From Nostoc sp. ATCC 53789 (GTDB taxonomy: Bacteria > Cyanobacteriota > Cyanobacteriia > Cyanobacteriales > Nostocaceae): a stretch of DNA of 64,000 nt. The translations under genes were made by a program, and so were the position numbers. Below the pieces are notes generated by a model. It had not been told where the DNA came from. It did not search any database and saw only the letters and a program-made list of their open reading frames with translations. The stretch spans positions 248,001 to 312,000 of the forward strand of contig NZ_CP046705.1 of assembly GCF_009873495.1 (NCBI RefSeq). Reading direction: 5' to 3'. Positions 37,343 through 46,057 of this stretch are shown in pieces. How positions within the stretch are numbered: the first letter of the stretch is position 1; the number at the start of each line of letters is the position of its first letter.

Positions 37343-37996
37343 TATAAAAATACAGACTCGCCACATTTCATCTGTCTCAAAATACAAAGAATGGTTTATA
37401 TTTTGTTCTCGAAGCCAAGACACAAGACCTTTAAAAATATTAGATGCACCACATATATAAACAAATAGCCCTTTAACATTTTTTCCTTGAACCCTTCTGG
37501 TAATACATCCGTCACCATCAATCAATCCTCTGACAAAACTAGACTTAAATACAAATGGCATATTTGGAAACTCAATGTTTCTAGTTTTACCTTCTACACC
37601 AGAGATTAGCCCAATCTCTCTTAATCTCTTAACTACTTGCCTATTACAAATCGATAGATCCCATGCTCTACCTGTCACTCTTATACGTAATGGTCTTTCA
37701 TTACCAGTGATAGAATTTACTTTTTCAAGTAGATTTTTGTCTTTAGAAGTAATAGACACAGTATTTTTATTAAGATGTCCATCAGTCCAAATTAAGCCTA
37801 GCACCCAAGCTAAATCGTCGCTCCATATATCGAAAAAAGTCTCGTTAACTGAATACTTTATTGTCTTTTTTGTTAATCCTACTCGCTCTCGCTGTCTAAA
37901 TTGTGTTCTTGGGCTACCAGACCCAAAAGGTAAAAACTTTTTAGAAGAATAAATTTTTGCATACTCTTGCTCTGTTTTTTCCATCTTTATTTACCT

Positions 37997-38383
37997 TTAA
38001 GTAAAATCAACACCATCGTAGAGAAGTTGATAGCCCAGTCTTAATCTTTCTGCCCAATACGGAAAGTTACAATTATTCTTAACTGGGTCAAAAGAATCTT
38101 TATACCAAGCATCTTGTTTATGAACTCGCTCATGACACTGTAAACAAACGGGTACAATATCATGCCCAATTTTTTCTCTACCTGCAATTAACCCTTTTTC
38201 ATCGCTATAACGGATGTGGTGTAATTCTTTGCTAGGTCTAACTAAGCAATTACAACAAAGTTGATGAGTTTTTCGGTGAGCGATCGCTACTTGTTTTCTA
38301 TACTCTTTAGGATTACCATATCGAGCATTCCAGTTTAATCGTCTGTGTAGCCGAGATTTTCTAGTAATAGAGTTACCCCCTTT
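37997..38383 (-). CDS. HNH endonuclease without a clear start codon
   Basis: The frame encodes an HNH nuclease: THQLCCNCLVRPSKELHHIR, then GHDIVPVCLQCHERVHK, with zinc-binding Cys pairs and catalytic HH. The tail is NCNFPYWAERLRLGYQLLYD GVDFT. It overlaps the end of the ATPase gene by up to 49 bp. The open frame begins after a TGA at 38384 and contains no ATG, GTG or TTG before the conserved part, so either an ATT is used or the 5' end is damaged. It could be a homing or phage-type nuclease. Confidence 0.65.
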   Translation of the reverse strand, partial: KGGNSITRKSRLHRRLNWNARYGNPKEYRKQVAIAHRKTHQLCCNCLVRPSKELHHIRYSDEKGLIAGREKIGHDIVPVCLQCHERVHKQDAWYKDSFDPVKNNCNFPYWAERLRLGYQLLYDGVDFT

Positions 38384-39876
38384 TCATTTAACTCTTGCCC
38401 CGTTAATTCGTGCCACTTCTGTTTGATTTCCTGAAAATGCGGTCTTCTCCCTAATTCTGTTGCCCATTTTCTAATTTCTTGATACCAGTCAACCTGCTGC
38501 TGTGAGGATTGCTGATTATTTCTAGAACTATCAACAGTGTCACCATTCGGTTTAGAATCTTGTTTTTGTTCCAGACCCTTGATATCAAATTCTGGGATTA
38601 GAGCAACAAAGGGATTAGACCGAGTAGGAATCACTAGAGCATATCGAACTCCGGCTTTATCTAACATTTCGCAAGCCTGCCGCAAGACTTCTAAAATCTC
38701 CTTTTTAACGTTTACAAAGTCTTGTGGATGGTCAAGGATATAACTCGATGTCTGCCCTACAGCAATAAAGCAAACGTTTTTCAGAGATGGGCGGCTAAAT
38801 CCGGTTTCCCCAGAGAGCGGGGACTGGCCCATAAATAGACCATGACCCTTTAACCCCGCAGTGAATTTGATGATATAGTTCCAAAAACCCTGCAAATCTT
38901 TGGCAGTATCAGCATCAACCATTCCTGGAAGTCCCTTGCCACCACCAAATACAGAGTCCACCTCATCTTGAGCAAGAAATAATTCGGGAACGCCCTGACA
39001 TTCACCACCAACAATTGATACTCTGGCTTTCTGCTTGTCAATTTTGTCTGTGGCAAAGGTAATCCAGTTTTTTAGTTCTTTCATGCCGTCAAACTTACGG
39101 CTGAACTTGCACAACCATCTGGTGACATCATCCTTTGGATCGCTGCCGATGACAATTGCTGGTGTTTGAGACTTGACAGCAATTTTGTTGATAATCACGC
39201 CTGCCAGCGTAGACTTCCCAGATTGTGTGCCACCAGAAAGGTAAAAATGGTGATTACTGCGAAGAGTCATATCTTGATTAGATGCAGCATCACACAGTTC
39301 ATCAATCCAAGCACCATCAATTCTGATGTACTCAGGATAATTAGCTGCGATCGCTTGGAGAACTTTCATCGCACCCGGATTAATCACGGACTGCACAAAT
39401 TCTTCATCAATGTCAGCAATATCGGGATTGGGAATACCAGCTGATGAGGGTGATTGTTGTACTGGTGGTTCTGGGAGTGTAACCAACCCTTGCAACTGAT
39501 ATTCAGCTATCCACCGGGGGCGCTCTTGCATTGGTAGCCGATTTACATAGTCAGCAACTCTGCGTTTAGCTGCGATCGCAGTGGTGACATAATCATAAAC
39601 AGCCTCACCTTGTAAATGCTGTTTAAGTGCTTTGAGGTCAGCTTCTAGCAAAGACTGGTAAACTTTTTCCTTACTTTCGCTGATTTGGGCGGATACCCCA
39701 AATAAGCCAGCACTCACTGTTCCCGCACCAAGTAGCATCCCGGTTGTTATTCTGTCAGTATTTAAGAAAAAAGGAGCAGACAGACATAACACTGCACTCG
39801 CTCCTAAAGAACATAAAATACTCCGTTCGGCATGAATGACGCTACTGGCAGTTAGTCGTTCTAGTTCAAATGTCAT
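38335..39876 (-). CDS. Membrane-anchored P-loop ATPase, coupling-protein-like
   Basis: This 513-residue protein has two N-terminal transmembrane segments (about 22-40 and 45-65), then a P-loop ATPase domain with Walker A GGTQSGKS (215-222) and Walker B-like ELFLAQDEVD. This layout fits VirD4/TraD/FtsK-type DNA pumps, suggesting a role in conjugation or plasmid DNA movement. The C-terminus has a small helical domain (YQEIRKWATELGRRPHFQEI KQ). It heads a leftward cluster with four small membrane or coiled-coil proteins just upstream, spaced 2-15 bp, which supports one operon. No relaxase is seen in the window. Confidence 0.75.
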   Translation of the reverse strand: MTFELERLTASSVIHAERSILCSLGASAVLCLSAPFFLNTDRITTGMLLGAGTVSAGLFGVSAQISESKEKVYQSLLEADLKALKQHLQGEAVYDYVTTAIAAKRRVADYVNRLPMQERPRWIAEYQLQGLVTLPEPPVQQSPSSAGIPNPDIADIDEEFVQSVINPGAMKVLQAIAANYPEYIRIDGAWIDELCDAASNQDMTLRSNHHFYLSGGTQSGKSTLAGVIINKIAVKSQTPAIVIGSDPKDDVTRWLCKFSRKFDGMKELKNWITFATDKIDKQKARVSIVGGECQGVPELFLAQDEVDSVFGGGKGLPGMVDADTAKDLQGFWNYIIKFTAGLKGHGLFMGQSPLSGETGFSRPSLKNVCFIAVGQTSSYILDHPQDFVNVKKEILEVLRQACEMLDKAGVRYALVIPTRSNPFVALIPEFDIKGLEQKQDSKPNGDTVDSSRNNQQSSQQQVDWYQEIRKWATELGRRPHFQEIKQKWHELTGQELNEKGVTLLLENLGYTDD

Positions 39877-39878
39877 TG

Positions 39879-40169
39879 CTATCGCACCCCCAACGCAACA
39901 CCAGCTGCAACTAATGTCAAGAAGACAAACAGGAATATCACTCCAGGCATCAAGCCAATGGTGAAAGTTTTGCGGTTGAAGCCAAAACCTTTAATGACTA
40001 AACCGCCAAAGTTGAATAACCCCAGAACTATGCAGCAGATGGAGATTATGCCAATAAACCAAAGAATGTACTTACTAACGGGGCTGGCAACGGATAAATA
40101 ACCCATAAACATAGAAAAGCCAACCCCAGACACTGCATATCCTACATGAGAGAGCTTAATACTTTGCAT
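39879..40169 (-). CDS. Small membrane protein (96 aa)
   Basis: Three hydrophobic helices are evident (about 9-28, 34-57, 70-94). It lies 2 bp upstream of the ATPase gene and 3 bp after the next upstream gene, so it is in the same operon. It may be part of the same membrane complex. No family recognised. Confidence 0.65.
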   Translation of the reverse strand: MQSIKLSHVGYAVSGVGFSMFMGYLSVASPVSKYILWFIGIISICCIVLGLFNFGGLVIKGFGFNRKTFTIGLMPGVIFLFVFLTLVAAGVALGVR

Positions 40170-40172
40170 AAC

Positions 40173-40613
40173 CTAAAATCGGAATGAATCTCCCACTTCA
40201 TCAAATGCTTTCTTATATCCCCCCAACTGGCGTTGTTGTTCCTGGGAACCGAAAGCATGACGGATCACCGCCTCCCCATGTAATCCCCTGGTTCGCTGCA
40301 AATCTTCCTCAATCTTCATGGCTTCTTGGGAATATGCCAATTGGTTTTTATACATCTCTGCCAGAGATTGCAACTGTTTGAGCTTGTGCCGGGAGAACTT
40401 TGTATGTAGCCACTTCTGTGCTTTCAAATTGCCAGCCACTTCTGCCTCATCCAGAACCTGCTGTGCTGTAGTGTAAGCTGGCAATGTGTAGCGATCGCGG
40501 ATTGATGAAGGTAAATTACCCTCAATTTGGGTAGCATCCCCAACTCTTAAATCCGTTGATACTACTCCATCACCTTTACTACCAAACAAACCAGGAAGCC
40601 ATTTTCCTAACAT
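40173..40613 (-). CDS. Hypothetical operon protein (146 aa)
   Basis: A GAGAGGA ribosome-binding site precedes the ATG at 40613. The product is soluble and helical, with a likely coiled coil (LKQLQSLAEMYKNQLAYSQE) and a C-terminus rich in Gln (FGSQEQQRQLGGYKKAFDEV). It belongs to the small-protein operon of the P-loop ATPase. Confidence 0.65.
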   Translation of the reverse strand: MLGKWLPGLFGSKGDGVVSTDLRVGDATQIEGNLPSSIRDRYTLPAYTTAQQVLDEAEVAGNLKAQKWLHTKFSRHKLKQLQSLAEMYKNQLAYSQEAMKIEEDLQRTRGLHGEAVIRHAFGSQEQQRQLGGYKKAFDEVGDSFRF

Positions 40614-40628
40614 TCCTCTCTCCCCCCA

Positions 40629-40949
40629 CTACTTAAAATTGGTATAAGTCTGCTGAACTTGTTGAACTTGTGAACCGATATATCGGGTTATGCCATATAT
40701 CCCCATAAACGAGAACATCAATACTGTTATTGCTGCGATCGCAGTTTGAGCCATCATTCCCCGTTGCATCAATTCCTCAATCTGTCTATTGGACTGCGAT
40801 CGCACTCTCGACTCATCAATAATTTGCTGGACTACCAGGAATTCTTCTGTTGTCAGGTTTTCTAGTGTCAGCCCTGACAGATTCAATTCCCCGTCCTTCT
40901 TCAGGTGAATATTTAATGCTTTGCGATGGGTTTGGTCTTGTTGCTCCAT
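40629..40949 (-). CDS. Small protein with C-terminal membrane helix (106 aa)
   Basis: The N-terminal half is soluble and helical (LEHIQ-type, ending IEELMQRGMMAQ) and one transmembrane helix follows (AIAAITVLMFSFMGIYGITRYI). It overlaps the preceding gene in another frame by 134 bp, which is unusual. Operon member with the ATPase. Confidence 0.6.
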   Translation of the reverse strand: MEQQDQTHRKALNIHLKKDGELNLSGLTLENLTTEEFLVVQQIIDESRVRSQSNRQIEELMQRGMMAQTAIAAITVLMFSFMGIYGITRYIGSQVQQVQQTYTNFK

Positions 40950-41028
40950 ATATTGCCACGCCCAAAACGAGGGTTAATAGCAGCAGATTCAGTACTGCTG
41001 CTAATCCAATGAATTTATTCGGCTGCAT
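40816..41028 (-). CDS. Small membrane protein overlapping two neighbours
   Basis: The ATG at 41028 overlaps the end of the upstream gene by 14 bp. The product has one strong helix (FIGLAAVLNLLLLTLVLGVAIYG) and a polar tail. The frame also overlaps the next gene by 134 bp. The membrane part looks genuine; the tail may be fortuitous read-through after a lost stop. Confidence 0.45.
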   Translation of the reverse strand: MQPNKFIGLAAVLNLLLLTLVLGVAIYGATRPNPSQSIKYSPEEGRGIESVRADTRKPDNRRIPGSPANY

Positions 41029-41325
41029 TTGTTGGGCTAATGCCGAAAATACCCGCAACGAGTTCGTCACCGATTGCACGAAAGGAATCTACGTCAGCTT
41101 CCTCCTCCATCGCTTTAGAGACAAACTTACTCACCACGTCCTTGGGGGCATTGCGAATCGTCGATAACAACTGGTCAGCTTTATCAGTTGTGTAAGCATC
41201 AATCCCGACGTTGAGAACATCCTCCAAGGATTGAATTTCTTGGTTTGAAACCTGGGATGCATGAGTGATCGCTCCTTGTAATGGAGGAGTGGATTTACGG
41301 CGGGGTGAGTTTTTACCTAAGGCAT

Positions 41326-42146
41326 CATGTAAAAATAACTTGAACAATTAGGCAGAAATTTGGGGTTTGATAATATAGTTCCACTCACCATGAAAAGAGT
41401 TTCGCTCAATGGCAATGGTATCAAGTTCTTGAACTGTGACTTTAATTCCTGTCTGATAGAAATTTTCATCTAACCGAGCTTCAACTTCTAATCCATGTGT
41501 AGTGGTAGTATTACGAATGAGATTAATCACTACTTGCAAACTAGTTAAAGGTTTACCTCGCCAGTTAGTCGTAATGTGGCAAAATAAACGATGCTCAATT
41601 TTGTTCCATTTACTTGTGCCGGGAGGAAAATGACACACATGAATATTTTTGCCAACACTTTTAGCACTAATTCTATGTCCCCCACGATTTAGAGCACTTG
41701 CTAATTTCACCACACTTTTAGAAGTCCATTTTAGAGGAGACTCTGGGTCTCCCAACGTCATTGGTTCAATTAGTGATTCCAAATCTGATAGCAGCATTGC
41801 GTCTTGTTCTTCTAGTAGTTTTCGTCCACCTCCATTAGTACGGATTCGAGTACTGTCGTCCTCCGTTTTCACCCCATCAAGTTCTGACAGCAAACGCATT
41901 CCCGCATAAATTGTAGTACGCGATAGCCCAGTTGCAATCGCAACTTGACTGACACCTCCCCGTCCCAGGCTTCGGGCTTCGATTGCTGCCCAAATACGCC
42001 GTGTTTTCTCGTTCAAGTAAGGCAATAACGAATCATACTTGTCTTGAATGCTTTCGACTACCTGGTTATCAGACATATAAGGCTTTAATTCCTTTACATT
42101 CTGATACTCTAACTATTCGGCCAATTGTTCAAGTTATTTTTACATG
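41326..42146 (-). mobile_element. ISAzo13-type element, internally deleted
   Basis: A 26-bp perfect inverted repeat (41324-41349 and 42123-42148, inner part AAAAATAACTTGAACAATT) bounds the element. An AT duplication is possible at the outer edges. The length of about 0.82 kb is well below the roughly 1.3 kb usual for the family, because the transposase gene lacks its middle. Confidence 0.8.
41348..42076 (-). CDS. ISAzo13-type transposase with in-frame deletion
   Basis: The 242-residue product keeps the N-terminal DNA-binding part (GGVSQVAIATGLSRTTIYAG) up to GHRISAKSVG. It jumps directly to the C-terminal VCHFPPGTSKWNKIEHRLFC block. About 170 residues carrying two catalytic Asp are missing, in frame. 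It cannot catalyse transposition but could bind the ends and act as an inhibitor. Confidence 0.8.
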   Translation of the reverse strand: MSDNQVVESIQDKYDSLLPYLNEKTRRIWAAIEARSLGRGGVSQVAIATGLSRTTIYAGMRLLSELDGVKTEDDSTRIRTNGGGRKLLEEQDAMLLSDLESLIEPMTLGDPESPLKWTSKSVVKLASALNRGGHRISAKSVGKNIHVCHFPPGTSKWNKIEHRLFCHITTNWRGKPLTSLQVVINLIRNTTTTHGLEVEARLDENFYQTGIKVTVQELDTIAIERNSFHGEWNYIIKPQISA

Positions 42147-42489
42147 ATTCCTAACTTACCGTTGCCATTTTTGGACTTGCCATTGATAGCCAGTTTCCCG
42201 GACGCAAGCCTAAGCTCAAGAATGTGTTGTGCGATTGTCTGTGCGTCAGAATCACTCAGTTGCTCGATGTCTGCACCAACTTCAACACAGAGTTTAGCAA
42301 TTTCCTCAAGACTTACTTCAATGTTATGAGGCTGTAAAAGTTGTTGAATTTTGTCCATGTGACCTCTTTGAGATTTATACAATCAAATCTAGTCTAATCT
42401 CATCACTATTGCAGTGCAATTACGATGATATTAACCTATAATTATCAGAACTTGTTTCACAGATGCAATGAATTTGGGATGATAATGTG

Positions 42490-42696
42490 ATGAATCCACT
42501 TGAAAAACAAGCTACAGACATGACCGACCGTTACCAAATCACCATTACTCTTTGTAAAAAAGCTTATGACCAGTACAAAGAAGTTTCTGACTGGAAAGAA
42601 ATTCCCATGGCCACCTTATTGCGACAAATACTAGAACGTGAGCAAGAGTCTCCAGCTTTCGCTTCTTTATACAGGAGGGCTGCTGCTAAAGAATAG
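42490..42696 (+). CDS. Small hypothetical protein (68 aa)
   Basis: The product (MNPLEKQATDMTDRYQITIT...LYRRAAAKE) has a beta strand followed by two helices (MTDRYQITITLCKKAYDQYK, IPMATLLRQILEREQE), which resembles ribbon-helix-helix regulators of plasmids. This is a weak inference. A GTG at 42487 is an alternative start. Confidence 0.5.
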   Translation: MNPLEKQATDMTDRYQITITLCKKAYDQYKEVSDWKEIPMATLLRQILEREQESPAFASLYRRAAAKE

Positions 42697-42743
42697 GAGG
42701 GCTGCGAAGAGGGGAAGGGGGAAAGGGGAAAGGGGAAGGGTGA

Positions 42744-43422
42744 TTATTGGAGAGATTGATTTATGGCTTGGATTTGATTTGATAGCATACGGCTTAACTC
42801 TACAGCTTGGTTGTAAAGTTGGGTATAAGTTGGTTGTTCTAAATAGCCAACTTCTAATGCGACTCTTAAAAGACTACGAATTTCTCCTGCGGAACCTTTA
42901 GCAATATTGAGAAAGTTTACGTATTCTCTTCGAGAAGCTCTTTCAAATCCTTCTGCAATATTTCTTGGAACTGATACTGAAGCACGCCGTAATAAATCAG
43001 GGGAAAAGGGGAAGGGAAAAAGGGGAAAGGGAAACAAACAGGTGTTTCAAGTATTTACCTGCTACTAAGTTATCGTACTGGCTACCTCAAAAATATTCCT
43101 TTTTGTTTGACTATTTTAAAATAAGCTAATCGTCATTCATTTTTCCAGAATGATTTGCTTGTAGTAAAGGCTTCAGCCCTACCTTCATGCAACTTAAATG
43201 CCGATTAGCTTACTTGCTCTATACCGTATAGAGAAAGAACTTTGCAAAGCTTCCTTTCTCCCTTACCCATTTCCCTTTCCCCCTTCTTTGTAATTGATCT
43301 CTTAAACCAAAATCTCTACTCAGTTCTCCATCTTTAGTTAACAAATATATTTGTTTAACTAATTCAATTTCTTTCTGCCATACTCTCAAATCTTCAAAAG
43401 TCTCAATTTTCTTCTTTTCCAT
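42744..43422 (-). pseudogene. Four-helix-bundle (S23/IVP-like) gene, interrupted
   Basis: The 5' part (43422 to about 43290) encodes KKIETFEDLRVWQKEIELVK...SRDFGLRDQLQ. The 3' part (about 42990 to 42744) encodes RASVSVPRNIAEGFERASRR...NQIQAINQSLQ. This is the TIGR02436 four-helix-bundle family, first known from 23S rRNA intervening sequences. About 300 bp of repeat DNA, including a 91-bp MITE between purine-rich arms, separates the two parts. Confidence 0.75.
43122..43212. repeat. 91-bp MITE, copy 2
   Basis: This is the inverted counterpart of the element at 28604-28694, differing at only a few positions, with the same TAAGCTAATC ends. It lies inside the four-helix-bundle gene, within a larger insertion whose outer arms are GGGGAAAGGG-type repeats. 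Confidence 0.8.
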
Positions 43423-43459
43423 TCCTTTCCCCCTTACCCTTTACCCTTATTTTATAAGT

Positions 43460-43912
43460 ATGGAGAAAAAATATCCTTTGGACTGGTTAAAGCTGTCTTG
43501 CGAAAAAGTTTATTGCTGTTCAATTACAGATCGCACTTGGCGCAAATGGCTTCGACTGTGCCAAGTTCCCCAGTATTCGCGTACTGTTGAAACCGAAAAA
43601 GCACTTCACCTTTTGACTTTGGCTTACATGAAAAAACTCAAGCCTTGTCAAAAATTTACTTTACTTCAGATTAAGTTCAAACTTAAAGAAAACCCTTCTT
43701 CAGAATTACATCTTGCTGAAGCCATTTATGACGCTCGTTTCACTAACGCCAAAGGAGCAGACTTACCAGAAATCATTTTGAGAGTTACTGGAAGACAAGT
43801 CGGCTTACGAACTCTCTACCGTTGGGCACAAAAACAGCAAGTCACTTTTGGCGTGGGTAAACAGTTAACTCGCCCAGAAGTTGAGCAATGGATTCGATGG
43901 GCTACAGCTTAA
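43460..43912 (+). CDS. Hypothetical helix-turn-helix-like protein (150 aa)
   Basis: A basic protein with two candidate helix-turn-helix segments: SITDRTWRKWLRLCQVPQYS near the N-terminus and GRQVGLRTLYRWAQKQQVTF near the C-terminus, which ends TRPEVEQWIRWATA. It may bind DNA, like MerR-type excisionase regulators. No family is firmly recognised. Stand-alone gene. Confidence 0.6.
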   Translation: MEKKYPLDWLKLSCEKVYCCSITDRTWRKWLRLCQVPQYSRTVETEKALHLLTLAYMKKLKPCQKFTLLQIKFKLKENPSSELHLAEAIYDARFTNAKGADLPEIILRVTGRQVGLRTLYRWAQKQQVTFGVGKQLTRPEVEQWIRWATA

Positions 43913-44446
43913 TAATCAGCCAACCTTTTACATTGGCGACTTTAGACTGAGCAAATGGGTGCATGGTAATCAGGAGAAGGGAATTTTAACCTTTACCTAT
44001 TAATATGCATCCTTTCTCTCGTTAATTAGAGAAGTGGCTGCTCCTAAAAAACCAGGATTCTATTTTGAATTTCCCGCCATATTGAAAATTTATATAGGCT
44101 CTGGGTGTACATTGATGAAAAAATTAGCCGAACTTTATGAACTTTTGTTAAATAGTGATAATTCTTAGAAGCAAGACTGATTAAGTAATAGTAATTAATG
44201 GTGAATTTGAGGAGCAAAAGAAGCCTAATTCTTTTTTAATCTTCCAAGAATGGTACCTATAGAATGTGAATTTAGTGCTATAGAACCTAATTAATCGGTT
44301 GGAAGTTTACTGAGATGAAGTGACTTATACAAGAATAAACTCAATCACTCAATAGCTTTTGGAAAAACAATTTCGAGATTTTTTGAGCAACTGCTCAACT
44401 AAATGAGCAAACCACCCATACTAAACTAATTGAGAGAATTTGCTTT
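43913..44446. other. Intergenic stretch before the RTX-like gene
   Basis: No gene over 20 codons is convincing. A 17-codon frame (MKKLAELYELLLNSDNS) starts at 44115. The rest is AT-rich and should hold the promoter of the glycine-rich protein gene. Confidence 0.4.
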
Positions 44447-45901
44447 ATGGCTAGACTTAGTATTCCATCAAATTTCATCGGTACCCTCGGTGACGACGCT
44501 CTAGTTGGGGAAGAACTGAATGCCTCTCCAGCAATTGGTATCGGTATTTTAACTGGAGGTTACATCCGTACACTTTCAGGAAAAGACAGGCTGACTGGTA
44601 TTGGTACTGGCGGCAACGGTAAGAATCAGTATGGCTTAGAGGGCAGCAATGGCACAGGTATCGTTAACGATGGCAGTCTAGATACAGGTTGCCAAGAAGA
44701 CGCGATCGCTGGTACTGGTAATGGCGGCATCGGCGGCAGCGGCCGCGATGTCGTCGGCGATATCGGTAACGGTGGCAAGGGCGGCGACGGCGGTACTGGA
44801 ACTGGGATTGCTAACAAGGGCAAACTGAATACAGGAAACGGAAACGACGCGCTCACTGGCACAGGGAAGGGCGGCAATGGCGGCATCGGCGGCCATGTTT
44901 TCAATACTGATTACGGCTCCGGCGGTGCTGGCGGCGATGGCGGCAACGGCAGTACTGGAACTGGGATTGCCAACAATGGCGAATTGAATACAGGAAACGG
45001 AAACGACGCGATCACTGGCACTGGTATTGGTGGCAACGGTGGCTATGGCGGCGACAGAGACAGCGACAAAAACATTCCCCTCGTTGGCACCAACGGGAAG
45101 GGCGGTACTGGCACAGGCATCGCTAACAATGGCAAACTGAATACAGGGGACGGAAACGACGCGATTACTGGCACGGGTAATGGGGGTAACAGCCCCAAGG
45201 GTGGCTTTGAGGGTGACGGCGGTACTGGAACAGGCATCGCTAACACTGGCAAACTGAATACAGGGGATGGAAACGACGCGATTACTGGCACGGGTAATGG
45301 GGGCTATGGCGGCTATGGTAACAACGGCGGTGCTGGGATCGGCATCTTTAACGTTAAAGATGCCATCATCACTACAGGGACGGGCAAGGACACGATTACG
45401 GGTAATGGGAACAGTTCAGGAGCAAACGCCACCACCTATGGCATCTTCAACGATGGAGTCATTGATACAGGCAAGGGTTCTGACAAGCTTACCGGACAGG
45501 CTACAGCAACAAGTGATGGTTACGGTATTTATGGAGAAGGAATCATCAAGACTGGCGATGGCAATGATCAAGTTATTGCCACTAGCATCCTAAATGGAGT
45601 TCAACAAAAAGTCTCTATCGGTGGCGGCATCAACTTTGATTTGGGGAGTGGGGATGATTACTTCAAAGGGTTTGGCGTTGCAACTGTTGATGGCGGGGAA
45701 GGTTTTGACATCCTCGATCTAAGAGCTTTCAATCGCTCCGAACTACTAGTATCTGGTGTTACTTCGGGCAATACTCTTAAAAGTGCCAACATCACTTTCA
45801 ACAACAATCAAAACCCCATTAGCTTATCTACCACTGGCTTTGAGCAATTTATCTTTGCAGATAGCTCTTTCTACTACAGTACTTTGACCAACGGGGTATA
45901 G
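44447..45901 (+). CDS. Glycine-rich RTX-like repeat protein
   Basis: This 484-residue protein lacks a signal peptide and consists largely of Gly/Asn-rich repeats. The unit TGTGIANNGKLNTGDGNDAI and a following TGTGNGG recur about five times between residues 85 and 310, separated by variable GGxGG stretches. The GxGNDxxxG pattern resembles calcium-binding RTX nonapeptides. The C-terminal 100 residues (FDLGSGDDYFKGFGVATVDG GEGFDILDL) look like the end of RTX proteins secreted by type I systems. Extracellular or surface localisation is likely; no transporter gene is nearby. The repeats should recombine readily. Confidence 0.8.
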   Translation: MARLSIPSNFIGTLGDDALVGEELNASPAIGIGILTGGYIRTLSGKDRLTGIGTGGNGKNQYGLEGSNGTGIVNDGSLDTGCQEDAIAGTGNGGIGGSGRDVVGDIGNGGKGGDGGTGTGIANKGKLNTGNGNDALTGTGKGGNGGIGGHVFNTDYGSGGAGGDGGNGSTGTGIANNGELNTGNGNDAITGTGIGGNGGYGGDRDSDKNIPLVGTNGKGGTGTGIANNGKLNTGDGNDAITGTGNGGNSPKGGFEGDGGTGTGIANTGKLNTGDGNDAITGTGNGGYGGYGNNGGAGIGIFNVKDAIITTGTGKDTITGNGNSSGANATTYGIFNDGVIDTGKGSDKLTGQATATSDGYGIYGEGIIKTGDGNDQVIATSILNGVQQKVSIGGGINFDLGSGDDYFKGFGVATVDGGEGFDILDLRAFNRSELLVSGVTSGNTLKSANITFNNNQNPISLSTTGFEQFIFADSSFYYSTLTNGV

Positions 45902-46057
45902 GTAAATGGCATTTATATAAGCGAAATGCTTGAAACACTTGGTGTAAAGAATCTCTTGAGAGCCATTATTACAAATTCTTGGTTCTTCAGTTGAACTTAA
46001 CAAATCCACAGTTTGGCTAGTCAGAAGTGTAAAACTGTTGAAAAAATCAAATATCAA

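Larger units (their letters stand above)
35709..37984 (-). pseudogene. LAGLIDADG endonuclease gene split by IS630
   Basis: The 5' part (37984 to 37345) encodes two LAGLIDADG motifs, DLAWVLGLIWTDGHL and FVRGLIDGDGCI, so this is a monomeric homing-type endonuclease. After the IS630 insertion the 3' part (36215 onward) continues the fold (KVLYNLLYPTENVSCLQRKR). It then adds two zinc ribbons (CKYCKG...CRQCKR and CPHCKH...CKKCNRR) down to 35821. A last piece in another frame (NWIKSPSNPVWGNRNTDEFI and TRLRLGYQLLYGG) ends at 35709 and copies the tail of the upstream HNH nuclease. Non-functional as it stands. Confidence 0.75.
41015..42358 (-). pseudogene. Plasmid operon gene split by an ISAzo13 element
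   Basis: The 5' part (42358 to 42149, RBS AGAGG) encodes MDKIQQLLQPHNIEVSLEEI...KSKNGNGKLGI. The 3' part (41323 to 41015) encodes ALGKNSPRRKSTPPLQGAIT...ISPTNAAE. Together they would make a helical protein of about 175 residues heading the ATPase operon. Transcription into the downstream genes may now depend on the insertion element. Confidence 0.65.

Noticed and set aside
42638..42901. Plus-strand frame over the four-helix-bundle gene end
   Set aside because: Antisense to recognisable coding sequence and partly made of purine-rich repeat.
44626..45291. Several minus-strand Pro-rich frames within the glycine-rich gene
   Set aside because: They arise from the Gly-rich repeats read backwards.
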